Shown: positions 13,842 through 25,921 of the stretch, one piece after another
Layout: each line of letters begins with the position of its first letter
Position numbering within the stretch: position 1 is the first letter of the stretch
Source of the DNA: Trichoplax sp. H2
Taxonomy: Eukaryota; Placozoa; Uniplacotomia; Trichoplacea
Length of the DNA: 64,000 nucleotides
Direction of reading: 5' to 3'
Assembly: GCA_003344405.1 (NCBI GenBank)
Contig: NOWV01000004.1
Location: 372,001-436,000 of the forward strand
The notes under the pieces: model-generated
Databases searched by the model: none
Seen by the model: the letters and a program-made list of their open reading frames with translations, nothing else
Told to the model about the DNA's origin: nothing
Program-made: the position numbers and the translations under genes

Positions 13842-16800
13842 GTTAAAACGTTAGTTAGTAAATTTCAAGGATTTGCCTATAAACGCCTAAAATTGAGGGT
13901 AATCCAGTGTAGTTCTTATAAAGCTGCTTATATTAAATCTATTTTCTAGTAATGTGATTATTGTAGCTTCAAACTGTACGCATATATGCACGGTTATAGT
14001 AAAACTTGTTGAGCCTACAACGTAAATGTGTCGTGTAAACATATACTATAGCGGTATATTTGGAAAGAAGTAAGGTACTGTACGAGATATCGCGTTACTT
14101 GATCAAATGATGGTGACAAACTACAGTATATAATTAGTTAAGTAGGATTGCAGAGCAAGGGATACTGATGTTGTTAGTGTATCGCAGTAATTACTGGAAT
14201 GAATTTGTTCATACTTTTCAATCATTCGGTAAGCGTTCTCTGAGGCGGAAAATCTCACTTATTAATATTAAATCGCACATACGAGAGGTCTCCTAATAAA
14301 CAGGTACAGTATTAACCCTTATATCCTGTTCTATAAACGAAGAGAGGATAATGCTTTATACAGATACGATTGTAAACATTTCATACTAAGTACAGTTAAG
14401 TAGTGTTTGACGTATTTACTTGGTTAAGATCAGTTTTTAAACTGACGTAAGCATTAGTTACTATGGCGACGCCGTAAGGTAAAGGAGTAGATGAATTCTA
14501 TGGATATGCCGATGATATTATAATTAATGAATGATAATTATAATTAATAAGTACATTTTACGGTCGATGCTTTATTATTATGAACGCTGATTACTGGTAT
14601 AAGGAGAATTTTAATGAATAAAAATTTTTGCAATGCACGGAATATTTTCTAGCTTAGAAAAAGATCACATTTTCTGGATACGAATGGGGCATTTTTACGC
14701 TTGCGGTTAAGTGCTATTTAAAAGGCAGAGGATGATACTGCAGTGAATTTACACAGTATATCAGTCTATTCTAGATATCTTAACATTAGGCTATTACTGA
14801 TTACTAGATTCAGTAACATTAAAATATGTATCAGTACTCTGCAAATACAGTGCAGTAGTATAGAATTTAATCCTAAATATTGTTCTAGCGAAGCTTTAAT
14901 TATATTTTTACTCTCATAATACATATGATCTTAAAATTGGTAAATGATTAGTTTCCCACTGTAATGTTCTCTGCTTATAATGATAGGCGTATAGATTAAT
15001 TATTAAGAAGTCTAAAAGATTAAGAGAATAGTCAAGAATCACTTGTTAGGAGTGCTTCCAGATAAAGACTTAATAGCATGAACACTTAGTGACTCAACTT
15101 ATTCCAAGACGTCCTTCAAGTAGCATTATCTAGTATCTAAACATTTAAACCTTAGGCATACGATGTCTGAGGCAGTAATTGCTACTATTGACTGGGAATC
15201 TCAGTAGGTATGGCCTCTCTAGTATATCTTTGACACAAACAATGGGATTGTATGGAGCACTGGTACAGAACAAATACGTAGAATGCATCATACCTACAAC
15301 TATTAAAGTACTGCATTAAACCAGAGGTTGGAATAGATCCGAACGTATTCATTATACGTAATACTTTTTGCTCGCGTTAATTGCATCCTTCATTGCAGAC
15401 CAGGATAAAGCTACCACATTGCCAAAGAGTAAAAATCATTGAATGCTAAAATATTGGATATCGTAAATGACATCAGCGATACCGGTTTATTATTGCTGAT
15501 TTTGTATCATAATGTTACAGTTATGACACTGTGTCGTAGGATCTGTGTAGAAGTATCTAATTCAGGACAATTTTGCTAGCTTACTCTAATTTCGCCTGTC
15601 TCTAATTTAGATATTTTGTTCTTTAATTTACTACTGGCTTGTTGTGAGACAATGACGCATATTCACGGTACTGAAATTTACTGCTAAATAAAGAATCTTA
15701 GAATAATTTACCTCCGGTTCGAATTACTTCAGACTCTGTAACGCAGAAAATGTTTCTGATGATAATCATTAAGATATAGTATAAGATTTATTGCTTGGCG
15801 TACAAACATTTAGGAATTGGTTATAATAGTCAATATACATTTTTACAGCGAAACGTGTAACAAAATTCAAAAGCAAATGATAGGGATTCCTGTTTTAATG
15901 TTGGTCGTATGGCAATGACATGGCAATCCATGTAAAAAGTACTTTTAAATTATACTATTACTCACCATGTGTAATAGTATGACCGCGCTCGTAGTAAGTT
16001 ATAGCATAGGCCTTACTATATTGAACGCTTATTGCAAGTACGTGTGTGCGAATACAACTGAGTATCTAGGTAGTTACGCTTACTTATATACCTTTACTTG
16101 TAAGGCCTATCCTATAGGAACAACACAGTATAATTTTATCTATACGTTATCTACATTCCAACGCCAATTAATTATTCACTTACTCTGAGAAATTACAAAC
16201 ATGCGAATAATTGTACCGAAGGGTGATACAGTCATGATACTTAGTATGACACCATGACAGTTACGGATACTAAGTACATACTTTTTAGCAATATAATAGA
16301 GCATTAAATTATTTGGAGCAACGCAGCTTAGGGAACAGTGAAAATTAAACCTATTCTAGCAAAATTAAGTTTATTGCAATGAGTCACAATGACTCTTTGG
16401 AGTAATACAATTAACTAGGATTAACTACATACTTATTTATAAGTTAGACGCGAAGTGTTTTAATTTAATTCGAATACTGATGATACTGATAAAGTTCACA
16501 ATTCAAGTCCAATATTTATTCTTGTTACCTACATCTTGGAATTTTGCTATTTTAACTCCTAGAAAATCTTCCATAGCAATATACGAACAGTATATGGTAC
16601 TTATCACTTATAATTAATTAATTATTTACGACAAACAATTCCACCCAAGTCGAAATTTGGTAACACTGACAGTAAAACTGAAGCCTAGTCGACATGAACA
16701 TTTATCAATAAGAAATATCTATTTCGGTAATAGAGACCGATAGTTTCATAATTTTACATTTCAGCTGTTTAGCCTCCAGGCTCCAGAAATAATTTAAGAT

Positions 16801-16895
16801 GTAATATATTAAAATAAATTACTTCAAACATTTTTCAACACGCAATTTCTATATGACTACAATTTCTCTTAAAAATTATGTAAACATGTATTTAC
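13842..16895. other. Intergenic, no recognised gene
   Basis: The 3 kb between the 5' end of the giant gene and the 3' end of the NPRL2 model is AT-rich, with stops in all frames. It contains scattered ACAGTA/TACTGT words but no dense cluster. The longest open frame (15967-16188, plus) has no recognisable motif. The undetected last exon of NPRL2, if there is one, would lie here. Confidence 0.5.
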
Positions 16896-19800
16896 CGTAA
16901 AAGATGAAGCTGATATCCAATATTTTGATTAGGATCAGAGGCTTTGGCTTCTTTTCCGACCGATATGGGATCAACTGGCGATATAATGAATTCGTCTAAA
17001 TGACGTATGTAACTGCCCATTTCTGCGCACTGTACAAATTTTCTGTCCGGTTGAAATAGAATTTATCGATTGTTAGTTACTAAATGACCTAAAAGATTAA
17101 TTATAAGTTAGTTAAATGCAATTTTACATACCCCATGTGCCTACATACGGTTACATTATTATGTCTAACACACAGATCTCTAACATTAACTTCTTCCGTC
17201 ATTTCGCACATTATGATCAGAAGATCGTAAAAGTCTATTTCATCTGTTAGACAAAGATGATGTCAGAAGGTATCAGTCTTTTCAGTAATTTACTCTTTTT
17301 ACTAGGTCTTTCATAGTGGATTATGCGGCATTAAACACATTCTACTTAATTTTTTACACTTTGAATTCTGGACGTCAGCATACTTGCAGAATAAATAGGT
17401 TCGTCATAGATTTTCTTATCACTTAACAACTTGTAGATTCCGTCAGCAACTCTGTAGCAACTATGGGGCTATAATATTAATTTTAATTATAAGTATAATT
17501 TACTTGCACTCATATAGTAACAATGCGAACTACGTTTCAAGTTAATAAAAGTTCGTTTATTTTAGTCAATTAATTAAATGAAAATACGGAAGATTGTAGA
17601 GTTCAAACACAACATTGCAATAAATACCTTTACAGTAGGAACCGTCGTAGTTACTTCATAATTCCTATATTCCATTTCAAACATCTTTAAAATTTTCGCT
17701 AGGTCACGTTGATATTAATACGTATGGTATTCTACGTATATCATTCACACTACACAATTATATGTTTACAATAGATGCTATTATAAAAAAATTGGCGTAA
17801 TGCGTGAATACTAGGCATCAGTAACCACAGGAAAAATGATGATTGATCATCATTTACTAACTTTTATAGATTAGACCAAATTCAAAGTCTACATTTACGC
17901 CACTAAAAAACTACATTAGCGGGCTACGTATAACAGAGATGGCTAGGTCAGCTAAGAATAAATATCAAAATGTAAGAAATACCGCGTAAAGACTATTTTA
18001 CAAAGTGTATGTATACTCACTGAAGATGCTCTAAACAGGTACGGAAGACGCAGTATTCCATACGCATATTGTCAGCTATAAATTTCACAGGCCCTCGACC
18101 ATCAATTTGTTTAACAATCTAAAATGTGCGAATATCGGGAACATATTTCATTTCAATAATCTATTTTAGTATCTAAGATGGCAGGAAAGGGTACAATTTA
18201 ATACTTTTATCCACATATCACATAAAACAAAGTAAAGCAAGTAACCAACGTTATCTATCATTTTTCCAAAAATCAAGTCTTCGCTTATATTCTCCTTCAC
18301 GAAGTTAACTCGATCAAGCATGATAGGAGCATGATGAAGTAATATTTCATCAACTAGACGTTTTAACTGCAGGGCCGGTTTGATATTCAGAAATATAGTA
18401 TTTGCTATGTCTAAATATAAAATATATTAAATATAAGATATATAAGCCTTTTATATTTCATACTGTTAAATTGCTGAGTAACCAAAAAAATTTTACTAGT
18501 CTAATAAAACTATAAGGAATCTATTGTACCGTACTACGCACTTTATAATAAATTTCAGTATCAACACAATCCCAAATTTAATGCAGCAGGAAATTAATCT
18601 AGTAATAAAATATTTCTTTGTCTAACATTAAATTTAAAGTTTACAAAGAGATGTCACCATCGCGTGCATACGACTTATCTGTATAGAAATTGTTATACGT
18701 AGTGCTATAGCTATTTACTGTATGTGCGTTGAAATATTTATTATCGTTACAAATAGTATATTTCATTTACCAATACGAATCATACAACTTCCTTTCATAT
18801 TCAACTCCTGGCGTATACGTGGTAGTAGTTCCGATAATTTCTCTTTCTTAACTTCATCAGATAAAAATTGACTTTCTAATTCCAATGTGACCATATAATT
18901 GGCCAATTTCTTAATTACAGGCTCATAATTGTCCAATCCTCCATGATGTTTTGCTGGTAGCATTAGCCCGAGATTGAATCTTAGCTCATTTCGAGAATAC
19001 TTCTTATTCTGAATGCAGCACGGTAAACTCATAATAGCTACTTCATTGAGATTTCTACCAAGAAAATAGTCATAGCAACGCATTTAGCATACGAGTACAG
19101 TTATATACTTATTCTAACACTTATAATTATACAGGTATACTGTAATTACTTACGTATAATTACAAGTGTCATAATATTTCTATTTACTGACAATGATAAA
19201 TCGCAGATGTATCGAGGGTCACAATCGATATTTCGATTAGTACATGTATTATTAGAATAAATTTTAGTTCTACAATCGTGATCTAGGAAATTTAGTTTAT
19301 AGTACAAAGCTTATTAACTCTTTTTTATTCCTAAAACCTCCGTGAGAGTCACAAACTTCTGCAAGGACCCCATGTCTCTTGAATAGTAGCCGAAAGAGAA
19401 GTACCATAATAATTTACTTAGTGTTTACGTAGCTGCATTGTTCACTTAATGTTAACTATCATACCGATACCTCATACTGTAATGCATAGACAAAAAATTT
19501 TTAAGATTCTGAACACTGCACAATACGGGTATTTCGCTCGATATCGGTCCTCAAATAGTATCACAATTACAGTATGATGAGGATAGTGTACGGTGTATAC
19601 GAGTAAATTACACGTTAGAAATTGATAATCTCATGATAACAGTAGATAAAATGCAATATTATACGAAGCATACAGCCTTATTAGGCGCTGATCAAGTTGG
19701 GGCTTGGCTATGATGTAAACGCTTATAACATCGAATGTTTCCTTAGATATATAGTCGGCTGGATCCTAAAAGTTGAAATTTAAAATTAATACATGATGCT

Positions 19801-19931
19801 GTGAACGGCCTAGCTCTTTAGCTAAATGAAAATATAGTAACAATGAGCTTCATATTTCAAACCTGATAGGTGATTTTTGGTCCAGTAATTGGATGAAATT
19901 CACTAAAGAAAATACAATCGATACCTTCCAT
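16896..19931 (-). CDS. NPRL2: NPRL2, GATOR1 complex subunit
   Basis: Nitrogen permease regulator 2-like, a subunit of GATOR1, the lysosomal GAP for Rag GTPases that restrains mTORC1 when amino acids are low. Exons with matching phases: 19863-19931, 19674-19765, 18771-19054, 18250-18410, 18021-18118, 17877-17902, 17628-17698, 17384-17468, 17132-17243 and 16896-17042, about 381 codons. Diagnostic residues are CIFFSEFHPITGPKITYQ at the N-terminus, VYIIAKPQL, IQNKKYSRNELRFNLG, VIKKLANYMVTLELES, QIDGRGPVKFIADNM and VNVRDLCVRH. The stretch after NTIFLNI is strongly diverged from animal NPRL2. The 26-base exon at 17877-17902 is supported only by phase and a GV motif. The last exon either ends at a TAA right after LHLLR or uses the GTAAAT donor there. 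The usual cysteine-rich C-terminal end was not found. A second copy of exon 1 lies at 20443-20511. Confidence 0.87.
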
Positions 19932-20343
19932 TTCAATTATTGGATTATAATTATAATTATTATTTACTTCTATTTCTACTATTACAGCAAATTTTGATTG
20001 AGTAGTCCCTGTGAGTGCAAGGTATCTACTGTACTGTACTGGTACTGTACAGTACAGTACTGTACAGTACTGTACTAACGTTTTATTGTACTGTACAGTA
20101 CAGTACAGTATGTACAGTACAGTACAGCAGCGAATACTGTACAGTAGTTGAAGTTTTTTAAGAAGTACTGTACAGTACAGTAGTAAGAAGTTTAGGCCTG
20201 TAGGGGGGCTGATTAAGTTAAGTTAAAGTGGCAACTCGAAATTTTTAGGTTCGAAAGAAAGTCCGTGTCAGCACAGCGCTAAATACAGTAATTGTGGCAC
20301 TACTGCTCTATATTACAGTAGAGTTGTTAATCAACTTTATACG
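19784..20343. repeat. NPRL2: Direct duplication, copy A (carries NPRL2 exon 1)
   Basis: This 560-base block starts AATTAATACATGATGCTGTG and ends GTTAATCAACTTTATACG directly at the N run. The same start and end bound copy B at 20364-21034. Outside the GTAC-rich middle the two copies are almost identical; I saw one A/G difference in the ATTATAATTATAATTATT stretch. It contains NPRL2 exon 1 (19863-19931) and its upstream region. Confidence 0.9.
20020..20185. repeat. GTAC palindromic cluster upstream of NPRL2 (copy A)
   Basis: Dense overlapping TACTGTAC and GTACAGTAC words form many nested palindromes, about 90 bases upstream of the NPRL2 ATG. Part of copy A. Confidence 0.9.
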
Positions 20344-20363
20344 NNNNNNNNNNNNNNNNNNNN
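20344..20363. other. Assembly gap, 20 N
   Basis: A run of exactly 20 N separates the two copies of the duplication. The true distance is unknown. The gap falls at the exact end of one copy and start of the other, which is typical of a contig join where two alleles or an unresolved repeat were placed side by side. Confidence 0.98.
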
Positions 20364-21034
20364 AATTAATACATGATGCTGTGAACGGCCTAGCTCTTTA
20401 GCTAAATGAAAATATAGTAACAATGAGCTTCATATTTCAAACCTGATAGGTGATTTTTGGTCCAGTAATTGGATGAAATTCACTAAAGAAAATACAATCG
20501 ATACCTTCCATTTCAATTATTGGATTATAATTGTAATTATTATTTACTTCTATTTCTACTATTACAGCAAATTTTGATTGAGTAGTCCCTGACACTACAG
20601 TACGTACAAGGTATTTACTGGTACCGTACAGTACAGTACGGTAACATCAGCCATCATACAGTACAGTACAGTACAGTACAGTACAGTATAGTACTGTACA
20701 GTACAATACAGTACAGTACATTATACCGTACAGTAAATTGGTCTGGTCAACAGTACAGTACAGTATGGTGCTGTACAGTACTAACGTTTTATTGTACAGT
20801 ACAGTACAGTACGTACAGTATGTACAGTACAGTACAGCAGCGAATAGTTGAAGTTTTTTAAGAAGTACAGTAGTAAGAAGTTTAGGCCTGTAGGGGGGGC
20901 TGATTAAGTTAAGTTAAAGTGGCAACTCGAAATTTTTAGGTTCGAAAGAAAGTCCGTGTCAGCACAGCGCTAAATACAGTAATTGTGGCACTACTGCTCT
21001 ATATTACAGTAGAGTTGTTAATCAACTTTATACG
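20364..21034. repeat. Direct duplication, copy B (second NPRL2 exon 1)
   Basis: This 671-base block has the same ends as copy A. It is 111 bases longer because its GTAC-rich section is expanded. It repeats NPRL2 exon 1 intact at 20443-20511 on the minus strand, with the same ATG and donor, but no second downstream exon follows. Either the copy is an assembly artefact (second haplotype) or it is a genuine duplicate promoter and first exon. Confidence 0.9.
20590..20870. repeat. GTAC palindromic cluster (copy B)
   Basis: An expanded version of the cluster in copy A, with long ACAGT runs and two unrelated inserts. The difference in length between the copies shows that this sequence type is unstable. 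Confidence 0.9.
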
Positions 21035-22270
21035 AGAAGGATAAACATTCCATCTCTAGTTAATTAGCTAATTTTGGGTAAGAATATACTGTATTAAGCA
21101 CAACTGGATCTAAAAAAACGCAAGGCAAGTACCCTATTTAAGCACAGTACAATATATCATATTTATTGGAGGTGAAACTAGTAATTAAATCGTATTGGAT
21201 AGATAGATCGTTGACTCAGTAAATGTGCATTTACCGTATAATGCACATTAGTCATTCATCATTAAAATTATAGTCTTTACGCTACTCAGCTTTGATCTTG
21301 GTTTGTAGTGCAGTAGTAGATATTTACGCCCTGATTGTTATATACTCTCAGTGTGAGAGACCAGATACTCTTATTCTCTTTCATGTAAATTGAGCAATCT
21401 GATTTGATAGTTGGTATCCTGTGTATGGTGCAGTAGTACACTAGACTTCAATGTGTGAAATCGATATTATCTAATGGTCTTCCATAATCTCGTCCTCATT
21501 GATTTAATCTCTATGACAAATTTATATCCCTGATTAGTATCTGATTTTTACTTCTGTTCTCCAAATTTCCTAATTCTCAGTTAGTAGAGTTCTTATGATT
21601 CATTACTTTTTAATTAATTATTCTCGCTTGCCTCGGCAATAGCTGAGTGATGCGAAGGTAGGCTGACTTAGTCGAGTAGTGTATGACTGAGCTGATAAGA
21701 TATTACTAAAATTTTTATATAATGTATGTTATTTTTCATACTATTCCTCAAAGAAATATCGTAAAGTACAAGCTATTTAAATATGAGTATACAGTACATA
21801 GATATTGTGTACTGTAATTAAAATCATTTTTCGATCCTCGAATTCAGAAAGACCTGTCTCTGTGTTTAAAATTTAATAGTGCTGCTGAACGTAGCAGTAG
21901 CTAATTATTCTACTAGAAAACTAAGCTAATGCAAATAATTAATTACTGTATAATCGTTTTCATGTGCATGCACGGTACAATGTACTCTTGTACCGTACTG
22001 ATTTACTGTAGGTCAAAGTTTGATACAGTAAAGAAGCTTGAAGAAATTCTTTGGTTACCTTACCGCACAGTAAAATAGGAATTCCGGTTGAGGTATTCGT
22101 GTGTTCTCATTAATTTACTACGTAAGCGTTAGTATTACTGCTTAATATTTATGCTGAAATTATCTGTGATGATACGCTGTTCGTGTATATTTGTAGTTAT
22201 AACTGTCCTAGTTAATAGGCTAGGCGGTGCTGGGTATGTTGTGTGCGCAGAACACCTAAGTTTACTAATA
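21035..22270. other. Intergenic, no recognised gene
   Basis: AT-rich sequence with no convincing exon on either strand. A few isolated TACTGTA or GTACCGTAC words occur near 21.8-22.05 kb, without a dense cluster. Confidence 0.5.
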
Positions 22271-22700
22271 TTACACTACTGTACTACTTAAATCCGTAAA
22301 TTTTGGATAGGATGATTTATAGCATAATTGATCAGCCGACGCTTTGGATAGATTTCGATATTTATTAATTAATCTATTTAGTGATTTATCACATATTCTG
22401 CGGTAATCATTGTTCATTTCTATTAAAGGACTAGATTGATCGCGCCTTTGCATTGTATAGTACTTTGGAATCCAACCTCTAGTTACAAATTGAATAGCTT
22501 CTAAGATACCGATTCATCGGTATATGAATTAAATCGCAAAGCAGCAAAATTTTTAAGATATCTATACAGGTAAAGCCATCTGTGGAGTCTATGGTAGTTA
22601 TGTAAGATAATTATAAGTGAATAGTGTTTTGTTGCACGTATTCTTTAAAATCTTGTAAGTTTTCGTACTCTCAGCACACTCATTCATAAGCTGCTGCTAG
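22271..22700 (-). CDS. Possible small two-exon gene, function unknown
   Basis: A 60-codon open frame on the minus strand (22271-22453) extends upstream to an acceptor (AACTAG) near 22481, adding GWIPKYYT before its first Met. A candidate first exon near 22.63-22.70 kb begins MNECAESTKTYKILKN and has a weak GTGCAA donor in the matching phase. Together they would give about 86 residues, basic and helical (DKSLNRLINKYRNLSKAS). I know no family for it. If real, it would be transcribed divergently from the CDK gene that starts at 22862. The donor is poor and the call rests on coding feel and phase only. Confidence 0.25.
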
Positions 22701-22861
22701 AATCCCTTGTCTACGGCTCAATAAGCCTTATTAGCAAATTAAAAATTCCTTGCCGAAAATGCATTCGCTATTAATGCTCAAACTCTTATTATAATAGTAA
22801 GTAGCCTCTTTTTTTAATTTTAGGCACTGAACTTAAAAATTTGCAGTGTAATCAATAGAAT

Positions 22862-25800
22862 ATGGACAGGGTTCGAAAACTTTCGTTATCAATCAAAAGA
22901 AGCGTGATTGATAAAACGATACGAGAAAATTCGGAATTAACAAGTGACCAAGAAAAGAGTGATGATACTACTGAAATGAAACACCGTGAGTAAGATATAG
23001 CGTCAAATTGGATATACGTACTTGACAACGAAGTTTTACGATTAGCTATAATTCATTTCCGCCACTATAATATCGGCCATTTACGAGTAGATTCAATGAC
23101 ATAAATTATATTACATCGTCAGCCACCGTTGCTGACCATTTCAACTTTCATGTACAAACTATATTGCTTATGAGATATTTAAAATCAGTGAAAATAATCT
23201 TCAGCAGCATTTCTTACTTTGCTGTAGTACTACTGTAGTTACGAATGATCTCCGCTTATACAAGAGATGCTGCGAATAATATTAAAGGCGTCACTCTTAT
23301 ATTATCTTTATTGTACGTTCGCGAAATCTTCGAGTAATATTTGATGTCAAAATGTAAATATGAGTTGTTATGTATTGGGATTTAGTATTTACACATTGCG
23401 TTCTGTTTGAAGTGACGTCATCCTATTTCAAATTTTGACTACAATTTCGAATAGTTTTATTGGTGCTAATGATACGACTGTAGTCTGTATCCTTCAAACT
23501 ACGTCATTTTATGATACTGCACAAAGAGTTCAAGGATGCTATCAGATATCGAAGTTTGATGGGATAATCCACTCGCTGTAAATGAATATGAGTGTATTCA
23601 AGTATTATTTTAGCAACATTAAAATATTACAAGCTTATTACAATACTAATTAAATTAGCGCGACTGGTGTGACATTTTGATTACCTTAAACGTTAGCAAT
23701 ATCATCGGACCATGAAAGCAAGGAAAAACAGCACTACAAAAAGAGCGCTCAATTTTCTCCAGCTGCGCGGCGAGGATCATTCAGTAACACTAGCAAAGCG
23801 CTGGACAATAAACTGCTAAATCTAGAGGTATAATAAAGAAGAATGGCTTTATGAACAAAATTTTCCCTCCAAGATCTAAGAGCATTGCAAATATTAGCTA
23901 TTATTACTGAGTTGATAACACTTCTAATCGTTTCCGCCAACGTCTTTAATATTAGGATAAATTCCGAAGACGTTCGCGATCATCCTCACAAGCATGTGTT
24001 GAAATAAAGACAGCTATCAGCAATTTACGTGAAAAATCTAATAGACAGGAAAGAAGAAAATCATTTGTAAGTTCAGTAAATACCAAGTAAGACTAAAGAT
24101 AGCGTACATTTGCCATGCAATTTTTTGTGCAGTTGGCCTTTCCTTATTACGAAATCTTGGGTTAAGCGCGCTGTGAACTTTATATTGATTTCCGAAATGT
24201 AGAGTGAACTAGGATTTGGAAAGCTAGAGTCTTATGATAAACTTCACAAACTTGGCGAGGTATTTATAGCTTCTTGTAAAGAACAGGTTTTTATGACTTA
24301 CGGTTAATGTTTGTCACTAGCGATATGTACTACCTCTTAGCACTCTACTAATATAACCCCCCTACAGGGAACTTACGCAACGGTTTTTAAAGGCAGAAGC
24401 AAGTACGTATAGTGGGTCTTTCCTCAATTGAAAGTTAATGATAGCACAGCAATATAGCAATTTGAGTAAACATATGCAATATTTCGTTAATAGAATCGTT
24501 AGAATTATATTTACAATAATATGGATAATATTCGTACTGATATCGAGCTTGGTTCCAAATATTGGGTCAGTATATTAATAAACTATTTACTGTTTGCTAG
24601 GTTAACAAATGATTTCGTAGCCCTTAAAGAGATTCGTCTAGAACACGAAGAAGGAGCGCCCTGCACAGCTATAAGAGAAGTTTCCCTACTGAAAGATCTA
24701 AAGCATGCAAATATTGTCACATTACATGATACGATACATACCGAACGGTCGCTAGTTTTAGTTTTTGAATACCTGGATCGTGACTTAAAACAATATATGG
24801 ATTCCTGCGGTTCTATTCTAGATATGAGCAATGTTAAGGTTGGAATTTGTATACCCTTTCTTTTTATGTTATACCATCATTATCATTATTGGTTGGTTGT
24901 GGACGTTTATACTTATTACCAGCTATATGTGATGCATTACCTGCACTAAGCGCTATGTTATTTTATATAATATAGTGATATAATTGTAGCAGTTTTGGCA
25001 TAGTACATCAAATACCGCGTCTTAGAGAAATTTGTTAATCTTGTAGATATTTTTATTTCAATTACTGCGAGGATTAGCTTATTGTCATAGTAGAAGAGTT
25101 TTACACAGGTAATATCATATTCTCAATATAAATCAAGTACAGTATACTATTATGATCTCATATTCCAACCTTTGTCATGATTATATTTATAGGGATTTAA
25201 AACCTCAAAACTTACTGATCAATGAGAGGGGAGAGCTAAAATTAGCAGACTTTGGCCTTGCAAGGGCTAAATCTGTTCCGAGTAAAACGTATTCAAGCGA
25301 AGTTGTAACTCTTTGGTACAGTAATGATAACATCATGTTAAATGTTTGCGGCTTTATAAGATTGATTAGCAAAGAATATACAACCATAAAGCAAATAATT
25401 TGCCGCATTTAGGTATAGACCACCAGATGTTTTATTGGGATCTACTGAATATTCAACATCAATTGATATGTGGGGTGTCGGATGCATATTTTACGAAATG
25501 GCGACTGGGCTACCAATGTTCCCCGGATCGTCGACAGAGAATCAACTACAGACGATTTGGGAGATTCTTGGCACGCCAACTGAAGAAGAGTGGTCAGGAC
25601 TAACTAGAAATCTTAAAGTTAATTCACTATCCTTTCACGATTGTAAAGGAGAGCCTCTACGCAATCGCGCCCCGCGGTTGGAAGCTGATGGACTGGATCT
25701 TTTAGCAAAGTTTCTGCAGGTTTGCAATTATGTTGATGTTGAGGCTTGTGTATTTGTTTCTTATTGTGCCTGATTTAATAGAAGTACTTATCTATACAAC

Positions 25801-25921
25801 ACAGTATAAAGCAAAAAGTCGCATAAGTTCCGCTGACGCAATGAAACATAAATATTTTGATTGTTTTGGCCCAGAAGTGCAGATACTGAAAGATAGTAAG
25901 ATTCTCTTTAATTCGTCCTGA
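22862..25921 (+). CDS. CDK16: PCTAIRE-type cyclin-dependent kinase (CDK16/17/18 class)
   Basis: Cyclin-Y-activated Ser/Thr kinase of the PCTAIRE class, acting at membranes and in vesicle or neurite biology in other animals. Ten exons with consistent phases: 22862-22985, 23697-23827, 23956-24066, 24203-24259, 24368-24402, 24601-24838, 25047-25108, 25193-25315, 25413-25719 and 25805-25921, 434 aa. The N-terminal extension (about 120 aa) has basic-Ser sites RRGSFS and ERRKSF just before [11 protein letters not shown], as in the animal family. Kinase hallmarks are [32 protein letters not shown] (PCTAIRE helix), [18 protein letters not shown] and a [12 protein letters not shown] stretch. The donor inside CTTTG/GTACAG restores VVTLWYRPPD across the intron. 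The C-terminal tail after KHKYFDCFG is only about 20 residues, shorter than in vertebrates. Which of CDK16, 17 or 18 it corresponds to cannot be told; a single pre-duplication ortholog is likely. Confidence 0.93.

Noticed and set aside
15560-15660. Minus-strand segment SSKLKNKISKLETGEIRVS after an AG, as a possible last NPRL2 exon
   Set aside because: It does not resemble the Cys-rich NPRL2 C-terminus and lies 1.2 kb from the last supported exon.
15967-16188. 73-codon plus-strand open frame
   Set aside because: Tyr/Cys-rich random-looking translation with no splice partners.
20020-20870. CRISPR-like spaced repeats
   Set aside because: Units are short, overlapping and palindromic without regular unique spacers, and the genome is eukaryotic.
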